The position numbers and the translations under genes were made by a program. A model generated the notes under the pieces. It ran no database searches and had not been told where the DNA came from. It saw nothing but the letters and a program-made list of their open reading frames with translations. DNA of 64,000 nt from Balanoglossus misakiensis (lineage: Eukaryota; Hemichordata): the NCBI GenBank assembly GCA_040954595.2, contig CM082577.2, positions 12,710,001-12,774,000 on the forward strand, in the 5' to 3' direction. Numbering within the stretch: position 1 is the stretch's first letter; each line of letters opens with the position of its first letter. Positions 51,451-60,710 of the stretch are shown here, piece by piece.

Positions 51451-52047
51451 CTAAGGGAAACACTCTTGAATTGCTTTCGACTCAAACAGATGTTTCTGTT
51501 CAAATCAATGTCCCTGATTTGACAGCTGTGACTACATGTCTCTGGGTCAAAGCTGATTCGCCAAACGAAAAGGCAACGTTGGTTTCTTACTGTGTCAGCC
51601 AATCCAGCTGTAACGAGTTCCTCTTGTATGGTACAACCCATCTGGACATTCATGTCAAAGAGAAGAGCGTTAAGACAGAATTGGGTGTAGATGATGGTGC
51701 CTGGCATCATTTGTGTGTAACATGGTCCTCAAGTGGTGGAAAGTGGGCAAGTTACCATAATGGTGACTTGTATCAGAGTGGAGATGGTTTAGCGTCTGGT
51801 GAGACTATAGAAACTGGTGGGACATTGGTGTTAGGTCAAGAACAGGATGACCGGAGGGGTGGATATGTTGAGTCACAAGCATTTGTTGGCAGTATCACTC
51901 AATTCAACATGTGGTCCAGAGTCTTAACAGATGGGCAAGTTGCGATGGTTGCACAAGACTGCTCAATTGGAGGAGATGTCTTTACTTGGAACACTGCTTC
52001 TCTCTACATGTCAGCTAATGCAGAGCTGGGAAAGAGCAATGTTTGCT
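51451..52047 (+). CDS. Pentraxin exon E8
   Basis: 597 bp between CACATTTCAG and GTAAGT, phase 1-1. Starts with LysGly instead of GluGly; HHLCVTWSSSGGKWASYHNG, SGETIETGG and GGYVESQ distinguish it. Ends NVC followed by a split codon T. Confidence 0.86.
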
Positions 52048-52192
52048 GTAAGTTATGATTTTAAATAGGATGCACTTATTTGATGCTCACCATTTAAAGG
52101 TTTTACACAACAATATAGATCAACACGGCATTACTCCTAATTGAATAAAAACTTAATATATCGTTTTCTTGCCCTATTACAGAACTCGGGAG

Positions 52193-52345
52193 ATTGGAGA
52201 TGTGCAAGAATAACAGAAAAGCATGGATGATTTCTTTCATTTTCAGTAATAAGTATAATTTACGGATGTTATTACATAATTTTGGATTTAAAATGCTTGC
52301 TTTCTATCGGTATATAGAATAAAGAACACTTATCAGATCAAGTTG
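52193..52345 (+). other. Predicted terminal 3' UTR exon creating the stop codon
   Basis: A strong acceptor (TTTTCTTGCCCTATTACAG) precedes AACTCGGG. Joined to the T left by E8 it gives TAA, ending the protein straight after NVC, much as E5 ends NVCG. AATAAA lies at 52318-52323. Confidence 0.5.
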
Positions 52346-52356
52346 TTTTTCTTGCT

Positions 52357-54600
52357 GTGGAAATGCATTCTTCGGAGGCCAACGATGATGTGGCATTTTA
52401 CAATCTTACAACAATACCAATAACAATCAGCCACTATTATGCGGCATTTTGTTCTCAAGGCACATTTGTACACGTTCTTATTCAATTCTTTGAAGGATTT
52501 CTTGTTCGACTGAGTCCTGGTAGTTTACCGCAGATGCGTCAATCAAGCTCAAGTCCGATTTTTCTCAAGAGTTGCGCCGATAGAAACTTAAATATAACTT
52601 TTCTTGGAACATGAAACATGAGTATCGAAGAACTTGTTGAACGAATTCGAATCTTGGCCACCGGAGTCGTCAAGGTTAGAGATGGGTGTTGAAATTACAT
52701 GTAGCCTGTCTAAAGCATCATCCAATTAGTAATAAGGTCTCGAAAAAGGTCACCAGCTTGTTGGCACGATGTACGTCTAATAGACAATTGTGTACGTCGT
52801 TGGCCGATCGCGCTAGTATTGTTTTAATGGTTAAAAGTAGTCGCAGAGGACTATGTTGACGAAACATAATAACAATGTGACTCGAACCCTATTGTATATG
52901 GATGCACAATTGTAGCAGACTGCCACAGTTACGTTACATATGACTACACATAAACATGTGCCTCCTCAATGGGTTTATGAATAAGCACGTAGTACCCACC
53001 GAGAGAAAACTATTTCTTTGACGTGCATGTTTCCTCGACTGCCAAATAACCTATTCACAGTAGCGCCCGGGAATGCATAAACAAACAAGACGAAAAGAAG
53101 AGCGAAGAAGACGATGATTTGTAGATCCTGCAAACGGTGAAACGTAAACAGCCAGAAGGCTGGACGGCTGGGAAAAAACACAGAAAAAAACTTTTTTTAC
53201 AGGGGTGTCATTTTGTTGATTTAAAGGACGATGCGACCTACAAACCATGTTCTAGTTTAATGATTGTAGTTTTTCTTTTATTTTCCTAAACCCTCGGAGG
53301 TATACAGGATAAACGAATGTGTATAGGGTAATCTACCATTATTTACATGCTGGTCACGTGATATTTTCTCGGACCTTTCAATAATACAATCCGGCTTTAC
53401 CCCGTTTCCTAAACAAATTGTACACCGTTCCCATTGAAATAAGAGCATTGACACATCTTGAGAACATCTTTCAAAGTTTTGTGTCGAGGCACCTTGAATA
53501 TTGAATTAGCTGCATGTTTTGACGAATTTGGTTTTAGAACATAATCATGAAACTTTACGCACGAAACCTTGACCATAAAAGGGACAGGTTTAAAATTGAA
53601 AATTCTAGCCGAGTCTAGCTAAATTAACATTCTAGCTGAAGGGGTATGTTTTACAGTAACTTCAGCATGCTGGAATTACTTCTACGTAATGTCGGTTCCA
53701 TATAAAAATCGACTTTCGATAATACAGGTCACATTGCACGGAACAAGCCTTCAATATTTCAGGCCGGCCGTTAAGTGTGGGAAACTTCTGCCCAACGAAT
53801 TAGGAAAAGTGGCAAAAACATATACTGTAACAAAATTCCTGAATGCTAAGTTTTATGATTTGTTAGGTATCCACGATATTTGACGCTTTTTTGGTTAGAG
53901 GAGGAAGGCTTGCTTACTTGACAGCTGATAACATAACATCTTCGGAAAAGCGTTGATAACACGCGGGATATTGTCAATCTCAGTCTTTCAACAAGTGTCA
54001 TTATTTTCCATTGGTTTTTTCACGGTGTCCATCAACGCGCCACGGAGAAACCTGATATTAGCCAAATAACCTATTCACCTATTCGGGAATGCGCGCGCAA
54101 GAGATATAAAACTGCTCCTCGTACGCGAAGAATTCTGAGCGGCTTTCATTTTAACATACTGACCATAACAGTTTTAGTTTAATGTCATGTTGATGGCCTT
54201 GCCAATATATTTTGCTGCTTTTCCGTAAATTAACTTTGAACTTGGAAAATAAACTTTGAATATAAATACGAGTAACTGAAGGCTGACCCTATACGCAGAT
54301 TGTCACTGGTGGATCAAATTGTTCGTGTTCCATTTATAACTAGACTAGCCTACTAGTCGCTTGGTGATTTTTAAATCTCAATACTTTATGTGTTTTCGGT
54401 GGTTTTTTGTCTTAATAAATAATTGCAATACTTTTTGCGTGCATGCTTGCCTTGAGCGTGTTTTTGGTAGTGAGGCGAGTTTCGAATTTGGGACTGAGTT
54501 TGTGGTTTCGGGTAGCGTCGACCTATGGGCCGACACGTTCCCTACATAGCCCATAGACTTGGAGCAAGTCTAATTTATAACGTTATTCGTTTGAAAGTTG
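52357..54600. other. No gene recognised
   Basis: An 85-codon plus-strand frame (52357-52614) has no recognisable domain or splice context. A short motif, GCCAAATAACCTATTCAC, occurs at about 53042 and 54061, each time near a GGGAATGC, marking an old dispersed repeat. Confidence 0.4.
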
Positions 54601-54639
54601 ACAACGCGATATAACTTTCATAGTTACGGTCAACCACAT

Positions 54640-55700
54640 AGCTTCGTTGCTGTGTATTGCTCATCCATTTCGGAAGAGAGAAAGTTATCGCCGCCGTCTG
54701 AAAATCACAACTATAACTGTTATCCGCCTCAGTGGTGGGGCCGAGGATCCCAACGACCTCGAGATTATCGCCCTGGATTTAGCAGCAGCCGCTGGCCACA
54801 GTGCACGGTCAGACGTCGACGAAGCGACAGCTGCCAATGTGACCGAAGACCTTAGTGGGTGCGTGGATGACTGGGCACGGTCGGGGAGGACTCTGCCCGG
54901 ATTTTGATCACCAAACCAGCGCACAATTTGGAAACGACAACCGACTCGAGGATAATGTTGTAGCAAAGGAGACGGCCAAGAGTAAGAAGAAACGCGGACG
55001 CCAGGCCGGGAAACGGGGAAAGAGAAGCGGGAGTAAGAAGTCCCGAGGAAGTAAATGAGGAAGAGCGGGGAGAGCGATTCCATCGTTGCTCATCAGGAAA
55101 ACACCGCAAAGAAGTCGCCGGAGAAGCTGGAATCCACCGACTCCGAGTCGAACCCGTCATGCTTTGCTGCACTTCGTAAACGTGTGAACTGGGTAAGAGA
55201 ATGGTCGCCTTGATGGCCACACTTCTTACATCACAGCCAAGACATTCATCGCCGAAGGCGAAGGACGCAAAAGCGTAGCCTATAAACTGGAGTTCGACAT
55301 CTCCAAGCCGGTCAAAGCGCCACCAAGGCACGTCAGTTTTGTGGACAGGAGACCTAACACTCCCCACACCGTTTACACTCTTAACCAGAAGATAAAACAG
55401 GCGGAAGAGAGACGGAGGGGAGCCGAGGAGTACAAGAGCGCAAAGGCCGCTCTGATGAGTGCGGGGATCACCGCGACTGTGGCAGGTGACGGACGGAGAA
55501 CAATGTCAAGTAATGAAGGAGGAGGCCAGAAGCGGGAATTGGCAAGCAGAAGCGGCTGCAGAGACAAAAGAAGGGAAAATAGATGACATGTTTAATGATC
55601 ACGTTCCGAGGTCCGCGAGTGAAGGAGAAAAAGAGTGGCGGGTAGATGATAGCGACAGGACATCTTCGGCAACCAATGGCTTTATTGGCTGACCAAGCAA
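54640..55700 (+). pseudogene. Degraded copy 2 of the coiled-coil protein gene
   Basis: Coding-like segments in order: LSGGAEDPNDLEIIALDLAA and DEATAANVTEDLSGCVDDWA; a frame change near 54895; HQTSAQFGNDNRLEDNVVAK and the basic KSKKKRGRQAGKRGKRSGSK; another frame change near 55045; SGESDSIVAHQENTAKKSPE and FAALRKRVNWVREW; an acceptor CATCACAG at 55240; then the segment shared with 5087-5656 (KLEFDISKPVKAPPR, LNQKIKQAEERRRGAEEYKS). Relative to copy 1 it has lost about 55 bp encoding the AEKARREYCELL helix. It extends further 5' than copy 1. Neither is intact, and the deletions are complementary, so both derive from a parent elsewhere. Family uncertain (weakly stathmin-like). Confidence 0.55.
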
Positions 55701-56880
55701 AGCCGTACGGACCGCGGGGAACGGGGGAATTCAGTCAGTCGCGTACCCGAGAGAAGAGCCACTCGTACAGTTTATGCTCACGTAATTTAAATAATTTACA
55801 GGACATGGAAACACCGTGCAAATTAGATGAAACTTAGTACAAATAATCTTCATAAACAGGTTTGTTCCCAAAAGTCGTCGTGAAAATTATCAAAAGTAAC
55901 TAATTCCCGACTCTGCGAACTTTGATAATTTTGTCATTTTTCATGGGGTTATAGCTCTTGAAAACTGTCAAAAGATGACATCGACAAATTATCAACTTTG
56001 CAAACTTTGGTGATTTTGTCATTTTGGGGCATTTTTCATGGATTATATAGCTCACGGAAATTGTCAAAACATGCCAATTCCATGTTCCGGATTTCTGTAG
56101 ATCAGTAAGACAACAAGACTACAGCCCGATGAGAGTTTACTACTTCCGTTGTCGACCGGATGGCCATGTCGAAATAAACATCAGCGAGTCCGAGTTGTTT
56201 CCAGATAAATTCCAACATCTGTTTTGAACCATTTATTTCACAAATTGTATGTTGGCGTAAGTGGGAGATCAGAAATGTACATCAGAAGTTACACGTACAC
56301 GAGCAGATGACAGAAATGACCCTTCCTTTAGAAAAATCCATCCAAATATGACACCAATATATTATCTTAATTATAAATAAACACACAATTATGATTCTAA
56401 ACATTAGTGTTTTATTTATAAACATGACCAATTTTGTATAAACCTAATATTTCGGTTATACGCTGTTATATTCGGTAAACAGAAACAATATTAAGTACCT
56501 TAAAACCATAATTAGTGGCTGCCCTCTCTGGATCTCCACTTATATAGGAAAAGTACAGGAAAACCCATGTGTAGTGGGTAAATTGCTGGTGCATGCAAGT
56601 ACACATGAAATACTCAAACTGTGGAAATGTTGAAAGCGAATGGGCTGATGGGGAGGAACAGAATGCGACACACTCGAGGGTTGGCGGAAACTTGGCAAAA
56701 ACTTTAATGCAAATGCAAAGAGTTTGACAAAACCAGCACCAAGCCGCCAAGCCAGAGGGGGGGGAGCATTCGGGGAGTTCCCATCAGCCCGTAAGAACTA
56801 CGACTGCCTAGTAACTTGCAATAAAGATGCCTAACACTGAAGAAAAATTACAGCGAGTAAACTATATTGACTGGACGAGA
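55701..56880. other. No gene; small diverged direct repeat at about 55895-56085
   Basis: Two related blocks of about 100 bp contain GCGAACTTTGATAATTTTGT/GCAAACTTTGGTGATTTTGT and CATTTTTCATGG. No supported gene. Confidence 0.45.
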
Positions 56881-56888
56881 TAAAAGAT

Positions 56889-59100
56889 AAAAATCCGTGT
56901 AGTAGAAGTGGAATATGTTGTCTGTTGATACGGTTGTATACGAGTTCTGGAAAGTTGAGGTCCATGACGACGCGACGGCGTGTAGAGACTTTCTTGGGTA
57001 TAAGGGATCAGGTAGCCCGAATGTTAGCATTGGACGGTGACACAGCATTGTGAAAATCCGTGTAGTAGAAGTGGAATATGTTGTCTGTTGATACGGCTGT
57101 ATGGCCGGAGAAGTCCTGGTATAAGGGATCAGGTAGCCCGAATGTTAGCATTGGACGGTGACACAGCGTTGTGAAAATCCGTGTAGTAGAAGTGGAATAT
57201 GTTGTCTGTTGATACGGCTGTATGGCCGGAGAAGTCCTGGTATAAGGGATCAGGTAGCCCGAATGTTAGCATTGGACGGTGACACAGCGTTGTGAAAATC
57301 CGTGTAGTAGAAGTGGAATATGTTGTCTGTTGATACGGCTGTATGGCCGGAGAAGTCCTGGTATAAGGGATCAGGTAGCCCGAATGTTAGCGTTGGACGG
57401 TGACACAGCGTTGTGAAAATCCGTGTAGTAGAAGTGAAATATGTTGTCTGTTGATACGGCTGTATGGCCGGAGAAGTCCTGGTATAAGGGATCAGGTAGC
57501 CCGAATGTTAGCGTTGGACGGTGACACAGCGTTGTGAAAATCCGTGTAGTAGAAGTGAAATATGTTGTCTGTTGATACGGCTGTATGGCCGGAGAAGTCC
57601 TGGTATAAGGGATCAGGTAGCCCGAATGTTAGCGTTGGACGGTGACACAGCGTTGTGAAAATCCGTGTAGTAGAAGTGAAATATGTTGTCTGTTGATACG
57701 GCTGTATGGCCGGAGAAGTCCTGGTATAAGGGATCAGGTAGCCCGAATGTTAGCATTGGACGGTGACACAGCGTTGTGAAAATCCGTGTAATAGAAGTGG
57801 AATATGTTGTCTGTTGATACGGCTGTATGGCCGGAGAAGTCCTGGTATAAGGGATCAGGTAGCCCGAATGTTAGCATTGGACGGTGACACAGCGTTGTGA
57901 AAATCCGTGTAATAGAAGTGGAATATGTTGTCTGTTGATACGGCTGTATGGCCGGAGAAGTCCTGGTATAAGGGATCAGGTAGCCCGAATGTTAGCGTTG
58001 GACGGTGACACAGCGTTGTGAAAATCCGTGTAGTAGAAGTGAAATATGTTGTCTGTTGATACGGCTGTATGGCCGGAGAAGTCCTGGTATAAGGGATCAG
58101 GTAGCCCGAATGTTAGCGTTGGACGGTGACACAGCGTTGTGAAAATCCGTGTAGTAGAAGTGAAATATGTTGTCTGTTGATACGGCTGTATGGCCGGAGA
58201 AGTCCTGGTATAAGGGATCAGGTAGCCCGAATGTTAGCATTGGACGGTGACACAGCGTTGTGAAAATCCGTGTAATAGAAGTGGAATATGTTGTCTGTTG
58301 ATACGGCTGTATGGCCGGAGAAGTCCTGGTATAAGGGATCAGGTAGCCCGAATGTTAGCGTTGGACGGTGACACAGCGTTGTGAAAATCCGTGTAGTAGA
58401 AGTGAAATATGTTGTCTGTTGATACGGCTGTATGGCCGGAGAAGTCCTGGTATAAGGGATCAGGTAGCCCGAATGTTAGCGTTGGACGGTGACACAGCGT
58501 TGTGAAAATCCGTGTAGTAGAAGTGAAATATGTTGTCTGTTGATACGGCTGTATGGCCGGAGAAGTCCTGGTATAAGGGATCAGGTAGCCCGAATGTTAG
58601 CGTTGGACGGTGACACAGCGTTGTGAAAATCCGTGTAGTAGAAGTGAAATATGTTGTCTGTTGATACGGCTGTATGGCCGGAGAAGTCCTGGTATAAGGG
58701 ATCAGGTAGCCCGAATGTTAGCATTGGACGGTGACACAGCGTTGTGAAAATCCGTGTAATAGAAGTGGAATATGTTGTCTGTTGATACGGCTGTATGGCC
58801 GGAGAAGTCCTGGTATAAGGGATCAGGTAGCCCGAATGTTAGCGTTGGACGGTGACACAGCGTTGTGAAAATCCGTGTAGTAGAAGTGAAATATGTTGTC
58901 TGTTGATACGGCTGTATGGCCGGAGAAGTCCTGGTATAAGGGATCAGGTAGCCCGAATGTTAGCATTGGACGGTGACACAGCGTTGTGAAAATCCGTGTA
59001 GTAGAAGTGAAATATGTTGTCTGTTGATACGGCTGTATGGCCGAAGTATCGCTGGTATAAAGGATCAGGGCCCGAATGTTGACGTTGGACGGTGACCGCG
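56889..59100 (+). repeat. 121-bp satellite array, about 17 units, with higher-order structure
   Basis: The unit runs AAAATCCGTGTAGTAGAAGT to GGTGACACAGCGTTGTG with a constant 121-bp period from about 57060. Linked variants alternate: units after GCATTGG begin GTAATAGAAGTGG, units after GCGTTGG begin GTAGTAGAAGTGA, forming blocks of two to four. The first unit (56889-57055) is longer and contains sequence otherwise found only in the adjacent array at 59127. Confidence 0.95.
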
Positions 59101-59126
59101 CGCTAGGAAAATCTTCTGTGTAGAGG

Positions 59127-59500
59127 AGACAGTTTGAAGAAAATTCCGATGAGGGGGAAATGCTCTACGGAATGATGAGTTCTGGAAAGTTGAGGTCCAT
59201 CATCCATGAAGACGCGACTGCGTGTAGAGACCTTCTTGGGTACAGTTTGAAGAAAATTCTGATGGGAAGTGCTCGACGGAATGATGAGTTCTGGAAAGTT
59301 GAGGTCCCTGATGACGTGACGGCGTGTAGAGACCTTCTTGGGCACAGTTTGGAGAAAATTCCGATGAGGGGGAAGTGCTCGACGGAATGATGAGTTCTGG
59401 AAAGTTGAGGTCCCTGATGACGCGACGGCGTGTAGAGACCTTCTTGGGCACAGATTGAAGAAAATTCCGATGAGGTGGAAGTGCTCGACGGAATGATGAA
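59127..59500 (+). repeat. Related 106-109-bp tandem array
   Basis: Four units with GAATGATGAGTTCTGGAAAG, TGTAGAGACCTTCTTGGG and GAAAATTCCGATGAGG; spacings of 109, 106 and 106 bp. Open frames on the minus strand here are repeat artefacts. Confidence 0.9.
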
Positions 59501-60590
59501 AATACCGTGATGTCAGAGGCGTCATCGTTCGCTTGTGACATATGGGAGATCGGCCATTCAGCACGAGTAGACTGTCCGATAAACGTCGGCCATGCGGAGG
59601 TGCCAGATGCCGAATTCACGATATGAGAGAGTTGTTATCTGAGTGATCGGACATATTGTGATGATGTAGCGTCTAAAAGGACGGATTTCGAGAGAAGTTG
59701 TGTTGAGCGAGCGACTGTTCCAGCAACTCTGTAAGATGGCGGAAGCCCTGCAAATGTAGCAACTTTTCTGCCGAAGGCGGGAAGGCACACTCCATAGAGG
59801 GCGCCCCAAATTACACCCAAGGGTCTGGGCCTATATTGGGAAAACATGTAAATACACAGTTTATGAAAATTGCTTACAACCAACATTTTTGAAACAAATA
59901 AAAATGTTTACTACCTGGAGTCAGCTCCTAAACAAAAATCTGCGTATGAAAATGCTTATTCACACTAAGAAAATTGCGTAAAATTAATTAAAATGTAGAA
60001 AGAGCTCTCAAAATATAATAATTGACGTTTCCAACACAAATTTGGCATCTAGCTACATAATCGCACCCCCCTCCAAAATGTAAATCATCATGAGAACATC
60101 GCTAGGAACCTGCAAACAAAATTTCAAAACAATTAGAGATAGCATCTAAAACAGGCACGCAGTCACCATTAGCACATCTGTACATGTAAATGTCGCAAGG
60201 ACCTTCACAGCAAAAATGGATTCTAGTCAATCCTTACAATACGATTCTATAGACATATATAACATTCTCTAGAATTGCCATTGAAAGTTATAGAACTTCT
60301 ATGGACATCTAATGAAGTTCTGTGTAATTTTAGCCCATTTTCTATGGAAATGTCACAATCCATAGAGTGCCATTGAATACCATCGATCGTTTTTATAAGG
60401 GAAATAATCTTCCCAGAACAATCTCCTTCCCATTTTGTGTTTCTCGCAAATCGCATCAGCAATATTCCCTTAATATTCTTAGGAATGATCAATACCCTTG
60501 TGTACTACATCTATGGCATTCGGCAAACTAAGCAACCTATATACTTTTGGCGCGAAAGCATCCACTGATAATCTCTACACCGAGACTCAC
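59501..60590. other. No gene recognised
   Basis: No supported exon or repeat in this AT-rich interval, which lies on the 3' side of the minus-strand LDL-receptor class A exons and may be intronic. Confidence 0.4.
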
Positions 60591-60710
60591 ATTTCTCTTC
60601 GTCTGACGCGTCAGTGCAGTCTTGGTAATAGTCACATCTCCGGTAAGGGTGAATGCATTGGCCCGTATTTGAACACATAAACCAAGGATAACAGGGAGTA
60701 CGGGGTATCA
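60591..60710 (-). CDS. LDL-receptor class A exon a
   Basis: 120 bp, phase 1-1, acceptor GTCTCTAG, donor GTGAGT: PCYPWFMCSNTGQCIHPYRR, then CDYYQDCTDASDEEK and a split Cys. The C-D-x3-D-C-x-D-x-S-D-E calcium box is complete. Confidence 0.85.

Noticed and set aside
52357-52614. 85-codon frame after the pentraxin cluster as a terminal exon
   Set aside because: No acceptor in the right phase leads into it and no domain is recognisable; the TAA created at 52193 would already end the protein.
56889-59100. Regular repeats considered as a CRISPR array
   Set aside because: Units are contiguous 121-bp tandem repeats without unique spacers, in an animal genome; this is a satellite.
59103-59619. Minus-strand frames of about 140-150 codons with repeated HHSVEHFP
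   Set aside because: They are read from the 106-109-bp tandem array, and three frames are open at once, as expected for a repeat rather than a gene.
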